Origin: Salvelinus alpinus
Lineage: Eukaryota; Chordata; Actinopteri; Salmoniformes; Salmonidae
Assembly (NCBI RefSeq): GCF_045679555.1
Contig: NC_092098.1
Coordinates: 13,902,538-13,966,537, forward strand
DNA: 64,000 nt
Direction: 5' to 3'
Below the pieces are notes generated by a model. That model had not been told where the DNA came from and ran no database searches. It saw nothing but the letters and a program-made list of their open reading frames with translations. Position numbers and translations under genes: made by a program. Shown piece by piece: positions 1 through 21,991 of this stretch. Position 1 is the stretch's first letter. Each line of letters starts with the position of its first letter.

Positions 1-2184
1 TGGCTCAGTGACTGAAGAGTCATGCAATGTCGACCCTACTCTCCTCCCTTTCTGCATCCTATGACTCGCACTATCCCCTTTCCTCCTGGCCAGTTCGGTC
101 CTTCCCTCCTGCTCTATAGCTGAGTGACTCATTGCTAGCTTACAGAACAGGGCTGCTGAAAAACGAAACTTCCTGAGGTTTTATCATCCTTTCTCCCCCT
201 CCTCTCTACCATCCTCTTCCTCTGTATCTGCTGCTAAATCCATCTGCGTTTTACCACTCTAAATTTCAAGCTTCTGCCTCTAACCCTAGAAAACTATTTT
301 CCACCTTATCCTCCCTCCTTAATCCTCTACCCCCCCCCCCCCCCCCCCCCCTCAATCTCTGCGGACGACTTTGTCAACCACTTTGAAAAGAAGGTTAATG
401 ACATGCACTCCTCATTCACTCAGCCTATTGAGTCCACGGGTCTCACTCACACAGAACTTCCCTATGCTTTGACCTCTTTCTCCCCTCCTGTGACCAGTGA
501 GGTCTGGCCACCCGACAACCTGCCCGCTCGACCCCATCCCCTCCTCCCTTCTCCAGACCCCTCTGGAGACCATCTCCCGTTCCTCACTTCCCTCATCAAC
601 TCATCCCTGACCTGAAGTCCCCTCTGACTTCAAAATGGCCCGAGTCCCCTCCTCAAGAAACCAACATTCGACTCATCTGACGTAAAAAACAAGACCTGTA
701 TCCCTTCTTTCTTTTCTTTCCAAAACACTTGAGCGTGCTCTGATCAACTCTCTCGTTATCTCTCCCAGCTCGATCTTCTTGACCCTAACCAGTCAGGCTT
801 CAAGACGGGTCACTCGACCGAGACTGCTCTTTTCTGTGTCATGGAGACTCTCCGCACTTCCAAAGTTGACTCTCTCTCCTCTGTTCTCATCCTCCTAGAT
901 CTATCCGACACCGTGAATCATCAGATCCTCCTCTCCACCCTCTCAGGACTGGGCGTCTCAGGCTCTGCATACTCTTGGATTGCATCCTACCTGGCAGACC
1001 ACTCCTACCAGGTGACATGGAGAGGATCTGTGTCTGCACCACCTACTTTCACTACTGGTGTCTCCCAAGGCTCGGTCCTAGGCCCTCTCCTCTTCTCTCT
1101 ATACACCAAGTCACTTGGCTCCCTCATATCCTCACATGGTCTCTCCTATTATTACTATGATGATGATACTCATCTACTTTTCTCCTTCCCCCTTCTAATA
1201 CCCAGGAGATGACACACATCTCTGAATGCCTGGCAGATATCAGCTTGGATGTCGGCCCACCACCTAAAGCTCAACCTCGACAAGACGGAGCTCCTCTTCT
1301 TCCCTGGGATGGCCTGCCGGCTCAAATACCTCTCCATCACGGTTGACAACTCCACAGTGTCGCCCTCCCAGAGTGCAAAAAACCTTGGCGTGACCCTGGA
1401 CAACACATGGTCGTTCTCTGCAAACAGCAAAGCAGTGACTCGCTCCTGCAGGTTCATGCTCTACAACATCCGTAGAGTATGAACTTACCTCACACAGGAA
1501 GCGGCACAGGTCCTAATCCAGGCACTTGTCCTCTCTCGTCTGGACTACTGCAACTCACTCTTGGCTGGGTTCCCCACTTGTGCCATCAAACCCCTGCAAC
1601 TTATCCAGAATGCTGCAGCCCACCTAGTTTTCAACCTTTCCAAGTTCTCCCATGTCACCCCGCTCCTCTGCACACTCCACTGGCTTCCAGTCGAAGCTCG
1701 CATCCACTACAAGACCATGGTACTTGCTTACGGTATAGCAAGAGGACCTGCCATTGACTACCTTCAGGCTATGCTCAAACCCTACACCCCAACCCGAGCA
1801 CTCCATTCTGCCACTTCTGGTCTCTTGGCCCTCCCACCCTTACGGGAGTGCAGCTCCCGCTCAGCCCAGTCCAAGCTCTTCTCTGTCCTGGCACTCCAAT
1901 GGTGGAACCAGCTTCCCCCTGAAGTTAGGACAGCAGAGTCTCTGCCCATCTTCCGAACACATCTGAAACCCTACCTCTTCAAAGAGTGTCTTAAATAATC
2001 CCCCTCCTCACCTTGACCCCCCCCCCCTTACTAGCTCTGACTTTGCTGATATCTACTTTATTGAGGAAAAGTGTTCTTATTATGCCTGTGATATGTGGTT
2101 GTCTCACCAAGCTATCTTAAGATGAAAGCACTAACTGTAAGTCGCTCTGGATAAGAGCATCTGCTAAATGACTCAAATGTAAAA
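1..2184 (+). mobile_element. L2-type LINE, truncated by window edge, decayed
   Basis: This is a non-LTR retrotransposon copy running off the left edge. In several frames the reverse transcriptase can be followed: a damaged motif LLDLSDTVNH (family form LDLSAAFDTVNH, so three residues are missing), then GVSQGSVLGPLLFSLY, then YYDDDTHLL in place of the YADD catalytic box (841-1212). The C-terminal RT region continues in other frames at 1249-1482 and 1561-1998, so several frameshifts separate the pieces. The 3' end has the tail GTCGCTCTGGATAAGAGC followed by CTGCTAAATGAC (about 2139-2172), typical of fish L2 3' UTRs. A C22 run interrupts it near 340. It is certainly inactive. Superfamily is clear; exact family is not assigned. 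Confidence 0.8.
330..351. repeat. Poly-C tract
   Basis: An uninterrupted run of 22 C lies inside the LINE between its endonuclease and RT parts. Length is probably unreliable in sequencing. Confidence 0.9.
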
Positions 2185-2577
2185 TTTACATAAGTCAACC
2201 AGGTTACACACTGCCTCAGACACACCAGGGAAATGGCTAGTCTCAGTACAGTAGGTACTCTTTAGGATAGCATTTTTATGTATGAGTCCAAATAGTCAAC
2301 ATTAAGTAAAACATGTATTTTTCATTTTTCTGCATTTTTGTGAACTTTCAAAAAAAGGTATTCTGAATTTGATCCACTAATATCTCAGGCTATTTCCTAA
2401 GTCCTTACCCCTCCATTCACAGCTACAGCTACCTCCCTCCCTCTCTCCCTCTGCCAGAGTGCTCTGACTCCAGATGAATCCAGAGCTCATAAAGTGTGTG
2501 TTTGAGACCCATCCATCATGTTTGTGTGAGAGAGGGAGGGAAGGAGAGTGAGACAGGACTAAAACAAGTGTGGGCGG
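2185..2577. other. Unassigned DNA
   Basis: Single-copy-looking, moderately AT-rich DNA between the LINE and the first microsatellite. I see no open frame, splice pattern or repeat to support a feature. Confidence 0.5.
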
Positions 2578-2708
2578 TGTGTGTGTGCGTGTGTCTGTGC
2601 GTGCGTGCGTGTGTGTGTCTGTGCGTGCGTGCGTGCATGTGTGCGTGCGTGCGTGCATCCGTGCGTGCATCCGTGCGTGCGTGCATCCGTGCGTGTGTCT
2701 GCTTGCGT
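2578..2708. repeat. (GTGC)n/(GT)n compound microsatellite
   Basis: Alternating GTGT, CGTG and GCATCC units. The open frames through it on both strands are low-complexity artefacts. Confidence 0.9.
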
Positions 2709-2779
2709 GTGTCATTGGTCGACTCCATTGGTCGACTCCATTCCTGATATGAAAGTGTCTGTGTTTTGAAAAAGCGATG

Positions 2780-2942
2780 TGTACGTACCACAGGAGGCTG
2801 CTGAGGGGAGGGCGGCTCATAATAATGGCTGGAACAGAGCGAATTATGTATTTGATACCGTTTCACTGATTCCGCTCCAGCCATTACCACAAGCCCATCC
2901 TCCCCAATTAAGGTGCCACCAACCTCCTGTGGAATGTACGTA
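2780..2942. mobile_element. Palindromic MITE with 8-bp target duplication
   Basis: The 147-bp element at 2788-2934 begins CCACAGGAGG (2788-2797); its exact reverse complement CCTCCTGTGG lies at 2923-2932, and inner arms (TGGCTGGA / TCCAGCCA) continue the palindrome. It is flanked by identical 8-bp repeats TGTACGTA at 2780-2787 and 2935-2942. An 8-bp duplication is the hAT-superfamily habit; no transposase is encoded. A diverged relative lies at 48908-49085. The flank is itself partly palindromic (TACGTA), so the exact edge may shift by a base or two. Confidence 0.75.
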
Positions 2943-3178
2943 TGAAAGTACATTTGTGTGTGCCTGCAAACCTCAAACGCAATAAGCAGGTGATAGTTGG
3001 TGATATCCTGCATTTACAAAACATTATCGGTGGAGTTCATGGCTGGTTGTATTGGGCTTTAATGACTACTCCATCCATTTATTATGATGATATTCACAAA
3101 ACCCCTTATTTAAGAATATTCCCAGTCACAAATCCCCTTCACTAACCTCTGCACCAGGTTAGGTGACTAGCCCCAATA

Positions 3179-6680
<3,502 letters not shown>

Positions 6681-9600
6681 CGGTATGTAAGTGCATTTGT
6701 GTGTGTGTGTATGTCTATTTTCTGCTAATGTCTGTGCAGCTGTGAGTACTCTGAGTGAGTCCATTGGCATATGTGTGGGTAATGGAAAGTCTGCAACAGC
6801 AGCAGATACTTCCAGACTGATGGCCATAGAGAACACCTCCTTGGGATTGATGACCTCAGGAAGGGCGAGTGGGGAAGGAAGGAGTGTGTGTGCGTGTGCA
6901 TGTTTGTGCAGGTGCTCGTGCTTGTGTGCGTATGTGTGCATGTGTGCAGCTAATTGTAGTTCATTAACACAAACTTTCATTCATTAGATTTACATTTGAC
7001 ATTTTAGGCTCTTATCCAGAGTGACCTGGTCCTCAAATGCAGCAACGTTCAATCTAATCAGTTCTCTATGTCCTTTTTCATCTGGTGACTGCAGGGAAAG
7101 TAGAGCTTTGTTCAATATATTTCTACAGTACTTTTTCTGTACAATTATCAATATTGTACTATTGACACTGGCCACCAATGGGACAAGCTAACACAAGCTG
7201 TGGTAAGAAAGGCAATAATATTCACACAAACACCCCACACCACACTGAGCTTTTTTAGGTTTATTCCTGTGCCAGTGGACTCCATATTACATAACTGCAT
7301 GCCATTGTGTTGGATGGTAATGTAATCCGGAGTTGAGGCCAAACACATATTACTTTACATGATTAAAACACACATTGAAGTTACCTCATACCTCCAGCAT
7401 GCCACCTTGGGTGCGCTTGTGAGACAGACTATGTTATTTTCCCTCCACAACTTTTCAAACCCACTGAGAAATGGGCGATCAAACCGATGGATTGACCCAA
7501 AATAAATGAAAGCATGAAATATCTCCATCTTCCACAAAAACAACTGATAAAAAACAGAGGCATGCGAGATGCTAGAGTAATTACTGCGATCTGCATATGA
7601 GGGTGCGCGTGCCGGACCGCCCCTGGTGCTGTTTTTATTGCGTGTGTCTGCCTTTATCAATTTCGCCATGCATGGGTAATGGGAAGTCTGGCAGGCTCGC
7701 AGCTAAAGCGCAGCAGACAATATGCAAAAAGACGACGCTGCTTTTGAATAATAAATGATGCGCTTTTATAGCGCCTCTAAAACGCCTCTGATGGTACAAT
7801 ATGAAAAGGCTATGATAAGTAATAGTGCATTTAAAAAGGATCTAGTATATTTTTATTACTACGTTTAAAAAAAGCCGACAATGAGGGAGACGGGGAGGGG
7901 GAAATGGGTTGAATGAGGAGGGGTTGGAGTGAGAGAGATATCAGTATGATTGCAATAAAAGGAATGGAAGAGAAAAACGCCGAAATTCCCTCCCAGCGAA
8001 ATAACCTGCTTAATGAAAGTTTACCGTCTCTCGTTCTTTTCCTTTGCCACTCTTGTCTCCTCTTATGAAATATTAACTACGTTTTTATATAAAGCTCTAA
8101 AGCTTAATGCCCTTTCATATTTTGCCATTGTTTTTCTTGTCGTTCTCTACCATATTATTTTCTGGGCTTTAATGGAGCTGCTTTTAATTTGGTTTACATT
8201 GTGCGTCATATGCGCCTTCTGCCGTGTGCAGGCAGACTGACACATTTTACTCCGGGATTTGAGATCAATGGTCGAGTATACAGAATATGGCATGCTTTTT
8301 CCTAGTCCTTCAGTTTTCCTCATGTCTTCTGGTCGTTGTCAATGCCCCAATAGTAAGCATAGGTCTAATGGGGATGGTGATGAGGATGGCGAATGAGTGC
8401 AGTATTTTACGTTTTTTAATAAATACAATTAAAATAATTGGGGGTTATGCAATATGCATTGGACACAATAGATGGAAATGATTTAAACATGCACATTAAG
8501 CAAGGGTCATAGAGGGCTCTGAGCTGGCCGTGAAGGGTTATCCATGTCCACCACTAAGCGCCATGGGATGACGTAAGTGTCTTCAGCCACTGGCTGAGCG
8601 CAGGTCTCAGTGGAATGGTGCTTCCTAGCATCAGCACTCACTAATGGTCTATTAAAATATCAACTACTTCAAAGTAAACGGATTTTTCCTCGGTCAGCTT
8701 GAATCCCCTGAAGCTAATCAAACGCGGTGGCCAGGCCCAAGGAGCATAATCGCTTTTACGCGGCAGATTACAAGGAACCACTTAGATCCCATGTCAGCAG
8801 ATCCGGTGTCCTGGCGCTCCCCGTTCAGTTAGCGCGTGGAGTGGAAACTGTTTTCCCCCTGTATAAATAAACGGTGTCCCCGTGCCACTCTTGACCGCCA
8901 GCACAAAGTAACCCCACAAAATCTTAAAAAACTGAACTTGAGCTCTGTTTAACATGAATTCGTATAACGAACTAATAGGCCTAATAATGGCAATATTTTC
9001 AATTCGTCAAATTGAACAAATACCAGGTCTAATTTTATCCTATATCCTAACCTGAAACATTCGCATAATAAACCGTTGCGATGCGTGTGATTTTTAATAA
9101 GCTAGTTGTTTTCACTGAATCTGAAAAACATGCCTTTTGAAAACAAAAATAAATCATGGCTTTCATGCACACAGCATAGCAAATAGGCCCGTGCCCTTCA
9201 GGCTCATATTTAGCATTGAAACGACCAGCCACTTCGTTGGAGTGCATGGAGTTTAGAATTTAGCAGCAGCTGATCTACTATTAGGCTATAGCCGACGTGT
9301 AAGGCATTACACAAATCTGGCTTCCAAGATCAAAGCTCAAATTCGCTACTGATATGAATCGACAGTTTAAGTGAATGAAACATATACATATATATATATT
9401 TATTATTCTACAAAATAGGCCTATGATATCCCATCTTCAGATCAACCGTATAAGGCACGTGAGACCATCTCAGCTCTTCATCGAATCAATATTCTACGCT
9501 ATGTATATAATTAATAACAGCCTAATAGGATAATAATAATAATAATAATAACAATAATAATAATAATATAGCCTAATGTTTTTAATAGGGAAGTAAATCA

Positions 9601-9748
9601 AATCAGTTAATTTTCGTTGTATGAAAACCATCGAACTTCCACTCTGATTTGAATCAAGTTTACCTCAGCCCCGGTGAAAAGTCTATGGTTGTGTCCAATC
9701 AACAGATGAGTGGCTGTTGATGAGGAGTTCTGCAAGTCTCAGTTCCCT
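6681..9748. other. tlx3 upstream region, possible conserved non-coding DNA
   Basis: No coding frame of interest. The part at about 7690-8480 is of ordinary complexity, free of recognisable transposons and rich in TAAT/ATTA cores (for example around 8080-8180), which is what conserved enhancers near homeobox genes often look like. This is inference from composition only. A (TAA)n run sits at about 9529-9569. Confidence 0.3.
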
Positions 9749-9749
9749 C

Positions 9750-10400
9750 ATTTCCACTGCACAAAAACTGGTTGAATCAACGTTGTTTTCCACGTCAGTT
9801 TAACAAAAAAATGCAATGTGATGACATTGAATCAAAGTGGAAAATTGATTGGGTTTGAGAAAGTCATAAATTTAAAGCTGCAATGTTTAACTTTTTGGGT
9901 GAACCAACCTAATTCGCATAGAATGTGTGTTATAGATCTGTCATTCTCGTTGAAAGCAAGTCTAAAAAGTGATAGATATGTTCTATGTACACTATTTCTA
10001 TGCTGCTCATTCTTTAGGTTTAATTTTTTGCATCTTTCACTTTTGGTTTTGTATACCAGCTTCAAACGGCTGAAAATACAATATTTTTGTTTATGGAAAA
10101 TATATTTCACAGTGGTTTAGATGGTACAATTATTCTCTACACTATACTTGCTTGTTTTGTTACATAAAATGAAATTAAGCGAACTATTAGAATTGTAGCA
10201 ACAAGGAAATGGTGGAGCGATTTCATCTTTAAGGACGTTTAGTCTTTTCTTCACCCAACTTTTGACCTGAATCCATTGACATGCTGACGTATTTTGTTGA
10301 TTTCACTTTGAATTCATGTTAGTTGACAACTCAACCAAATGTAAATCAAAACTAGAAGTTGAAATGTTGTCTGTGCACATTGGGTTGCCACTGATGTAGA
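9750..10400. mobile_element. Nested MITE pair upstream of tlx3
   Basis: An inner element of 361 bp (9872-10232) starts TTAAAGCTG and ends with the near-inverse CATCTTTAA, so both ends carry TTAA. It sits inside an outer repeat whose two halves (about 9750-9871 and 10233-10400) both have the GTTGAA/TTCAAC-type sequence of another non-autonomous element. Neither encodes a protein. Superfamily is not certain; TTAA ends would fit piggyBac. The pair lies about 600-1270 bp upstream of the tlx3 start codon. Confidence 0.45.
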
Positions 10401-10559
10401 AATACGCTCATTTGGAATGCATGCTAATCATTAAGCCTATGAAAGCATTGTCATTAAATCTCCGAAAGTATTCGGTTTTTCATAAGCCGTGGTTATGATA
10501 GACTATAACAACACACCATTGGTGGTCGACTATAGGCCTACAGCCAATATAATAATGAA

Positions 10560-11018
10560 TCCGACGCAATGAGCGCTTTTTAAGAAATGATGTCACTTTG
10601 GAATGTTCCCTCAGCTCGCATTCAATTCAGCAAATTAAAGTTAAAACTTCAACCAATAAGGTGCAGGAAAGCTAGTCTAACCAATCGGAAGAGGGACAGA
10701 GGAAACACTATTGCGTTCGGGGGGTGTAGTGGGCAAAATAGAATTGATCCGAACTGCGATTGCCCTGCAAAGTCAGTGTGCCAAACATCAGCAAATCGCA
10801 AATGGACGGATCCGTCAGAGCCGCGAAGGATGGTGGAAAACTCGCTGCCATAGAAAGCCATAGAACGCAAACTATCCAAAACGAGCTTTAAACGGGAAAG
10901 AGCTGGATGCTTAACTCAACATAACCAATTTGTACTCGTAGGCTACATCATAACCTTTTGCAACATCGGCTCTGTCCGAGGACTGCGTAAAAGTACTGGA
11001 AAGGTTCTGGGAGCGAGA
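10560..11018 (+). promoter_or_regulatory. Putative tlx3 promoter and 5' UTR
   Basis: Two CCAAT boxes in the same orientation lie at 10653-10657 and 10681-10685, about 340-370 bp before the start codon. No convincing TATA box is visible. The transcription start cannot be placed from sequence alone. Confidence 0.35.
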
Positions 11019-18158
<7,140 letters not shown>

Positions 18159-19450
18159 CAGGGACAGGGTGGGGCGCTCTGGACATTACACACTCGGACT
18201 GGCCAAAATGCTTACTGACTGATATCTAAGAAACTGCACAAAGGTGATCGGTGAGCAAATTGAAATTAATGATTTATTATTGTCCTTCCAGAACATAGCC
18301 AAATTGTGTCTGAGGGAGTCTGAAGATTAAACAAAAACTCCAGTTCCTAAGTACCCTGATATGATCTGGACATGCAGAATGTTTGCTGGGTCCTTTGTGT
18401 CAGACACATCCTGGGTGGTAGCCTATGAGCTGTGGCGATGTACGTGACACACGTCACTGAGCCAGCCCTATAATTCCAAACGGACATATTGACTGACTGA
18501 CACAGCACAGATTGGCTCATCTGTTTCTCCCACGTCCCATCTGTTCCTTCACCACTACAGTTACACTATCAGCTCTGTGCCCCTGCATCTCAGAGCTGAC
18601 CAGTCTGCAAAGGATGAGAAAATGGATGGGAAACAGAGAGAGAGAGAGAGAATACACTAATGTTCTGAGAATATATAAAACGTTGCTGTTGCATGGAATC
18701 ATTCTCATCATCCTCTCATTTTCCATCTTGAATTCCATCTAATTGTTTCCTCTTTAGACTGCTAGTTAGCAGGATTTTTTTGTACTGGGTGAAGACGGAC
18801 TTAGGCAAACACTGATCCTAAAAAGCCACTGAATGTATTACATGCTTTGATTCCAATCTATTAACACTCTAAAGCTCAATTAGGGCGAATAATTACATTT
18901 GAATAAGAAGGCAAACTATAAAACTAGATAGCCACAAGTGAGATATTGTAGAATCAACTGCTTACTGTTCTATTGGGCAAGTGTTTAGTGATGTCTGAAC
19001 AAACCAGATAACTGCTACCTCTTTAAACAACATCCACCCGGAACACTAGCAAGACATCAACTTTTTTTTCTATATATATAACTCATTGCAGAGTTAATAC
19101 ACAGCTCAAGGGCTATTTTAGAATAATAACATTTGCCAGTGGGACAAGAAGCAATCCAGTAAAAGAGGAAGCTAATTATTTATAGTGTTGTTTTATTCAT
19201 GCCAGGCTGGACCCCTTCACTGGGAAGTGTGGTGCAATGAGGGTGGTATATCAGACCTGAGAGGTGGAGAGTCTGGTTGACTTCGTTCAAATGTGGTGTA
19301 AAGGACTTTGTTGTATGAGTCATCTGAGAATATTTGACGCGGTGTAATAGATGGATGATAACAGCATCTCTCCCCATGTATCATACTTTGTATTTGATAA
19401 ATATGTAAATAACTAAACAAAACCTAATAATAAAAAAAGCATTCTCTTGT
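18159..19450 (+). other. Putative tlx3 3' UTR
   Basis: Non-repetitive DNA following the stop codon. The first full AATAAA on the coding strand that looks usable is at 19429-19434. The extent is a guess; earlier variant signals (ATTAAA near 18326) also exist. Confidence 0.35.
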
Positions 19451-21659
19451 TTTAGCTTTGAATCACTCTTTATTTTTCAATGCCCTTCTGTTGGTCTCCA
19501 TAGCTACTTTATTGTTTACATATAAAGTGGAATGTCTGCAGAACATGCTCATTACACTCAAATACAATGCAAACAAAAACAGCAGCAGAAAGATCGATAC
19601 CACTAACGTTCTCTCGCACACAAACACATTGACCAGGGAGGATTTAGCCTACGACAGATCTAAGGCACTTACAGGGGGAGATCCACAGAGACCATAAAAA
19701 GGCTCTCCCCATTAAAGCCCCCTCCCCCCCTCCCCCACTCCCCCACTGAGTGCTGTTGACTCACATTCAGCTGACCTGGGGGGAGATTGATAGGTCTCAG
19801 TGCTGTGTCCATTATGAATGTGGTGAAAAATGGGACATCACAAAAGATATCTCAGCATCCCCATATAAAGCTGCAGAATCACCAATAGCTATTTAGATAG
19901 GCCTATTCATACTTATACACACTAGAGCTGAGCAGACGTGATGGTGCAAGAGGACGAACCCTCTTCCTGATAGTCTGAGAGGCCATTAGGGAGAGCAGCC
20001 ATTAATAAAGCCTCTCTGCTCAGGATAATTGATACAGGAAGTCTCCTGACCTCCTGGACCTGCTCCAGATCTGGGAGGGAGGATGAGATCACCCCTCAGG
20101 GATGCAACACAACCAAGGCTGTCAGCAAAGGGCTTACTTATACACCAGCCCCCTCTGCTGGCCAGAGTCTATAGCGACTCATAGGGGAATGAGATTGGGT
20201 GACATTCCAAACCTACTGAGTCTGTCAACCTTATTTGGGACCAAAGCAATACAGAAGATGCATAGTGGTAGGTGGGTTACTGGCAGGTGTCTTGTATTTG
20301 TCAGAGTGAGGCAGTGGAATGGGTCTCCCTGTCAGATACTTTGAACAGGGATAAAACCATACTTAAGGTGAGTGCATGAAGTTATGTCCCTCAGACATTT
20401 TGTGTGAATGTTGATGAAACATTTAACAGTTGGATAGCATACATCTGTGTTAAGCATAACACATCGACCCTGTTACCCATAGATCAATAGGTTAGAAATG
20501 CTCCAATAGGGTCATGCTTGTCTTCAATTACCCTCCCTTGTTGCACACAAGCGTCCATTACCTGTCAGTAAGGGGGGGGTAATGGCTGATTTAAGATGAA
20601 ATAGTCAACCCACTCAATTTTATAGTAACTTTTATTAAGTGAATCTCGAGATGATATACAGCGAGAACAAAAGAGCCTAGCGGACAGCAGTATTCAGCGA
20701 GAGGGCAAGGTACAGACACTGACCTTTCCATGTCACCTGGTAGGAGCCAGGTATGTCAACAGAGCGCAGCCCGAGACACGAAAATATAGATTGCATTTCT
20801 GTGAATCAAAGCAAACTTCAATTGTCACATGCGCTAAATTACCGTGGAATGCCTACTTACAAACCCTAAACAGTTCACATTGCATCGTAGCATTACCGAG
20901 TTGTCAACAATGGACATGCCATGGAGCAGGCAGGTCTGCCCAAGGAGTAACCGCTCTCTCGTAGTTTAAGGTAGTGGGCCAACAGCAAAATAGATATCTG
21001 CCAGAAATTTAGGTTTATTTCATGTTAGAGCCTATTTATCAGAGTAGGCCAATAGTGTATCCTCAAAATAACTCCATAAATTCATGTAACATTGCAGTTC
21101 ATACTTCGGTGTCTATATTATGGGATTAAATGTCCTGCAGAGGCTCATGTAAAGGATTTCATCAAAGGCGTCACACTGAAATTCTACCATCTCGTCAACC
21201 ATCAATAAACAAAGCTAAAAGACAATCTTCCCCAGAACTTTAATTGTGGATCAGAATATTTCTGTGGATGGAGAGCTGATCATATACTTCATGTATAACA
21301 AGTAAACAGAAATGACATGCAGGTTTAATAGAATAGGAATACTTTTTACTTTCAAAATGACATTCATGTCTCCAGGGAACTAGCTGCTTCACTCTACCCT
21401 TACTGCAAAAATATAAAACATGTGAGAATTTCTTAAAACCGTTCAATAAAATGCTTGGCTTAAAGTTAACGTCTCAGACCTTAAAGAGCCTACCATCTGG
21501 AAGGGAAGGACAAGCATCTACAAACTCAACAGCTTATGGATGACAACACTTGTCATTTCACTTTACCCATCATTTAAATAAATCAAAATGAAACAAACAT
21601 GAACAGATATCTTCCAAAATGCCAGAGGGACAGTTCTGACACAAACTTCAGAATGCTAC
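19451..21659. other. tlx3-npm1 intergenic DNA
   Basis: Separates the convergent 3' ends of tlx3 and npm1. A short C-rich stretch lies at 19714-19745. The block 19740-20100 is of high complexity and could be conserved, but nothing decisive is visible. No gene. Confidence 0.4.
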
Positions 21660-21991
21660 GTACAACACAGTAGCAAGGATTTAATTTACACATTTACAAA
21701 ATACAAAGTTCCAAATGGGTTTCCCCAGGTCCGTCCACATGAAAGTTGGAATAGTACCACCCCTCCCGTCCTCTTGGAGAGTGATGCTGGTACGGCCAGG
21801 GGTGATGGGGCTCAGTCCTATTAGCTCCACTCTAGCAGGGCACTGGACATGAAATGCTGCAGCAGTTTAGAGTAACAGAGTACAAGGCATTGATTCAGAC
21901 ATGGGAAGGGCCCAGAAAGGGCAGAGTAGGCCGGCAGGGGGATTGATGAGATGGCTGAAGTAATCAAACTAAAAAAAGTCCAAGAAAAAAG
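21660..21991 (-). other. Putative npm1 3' UTR
   Basis: Minus-strand sequence downstream of the npm1 stop. An ATTAAA polyadenylation variant lies at 21680-21685 on the minus strand. The end is inferred. Confidence 0.4.
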
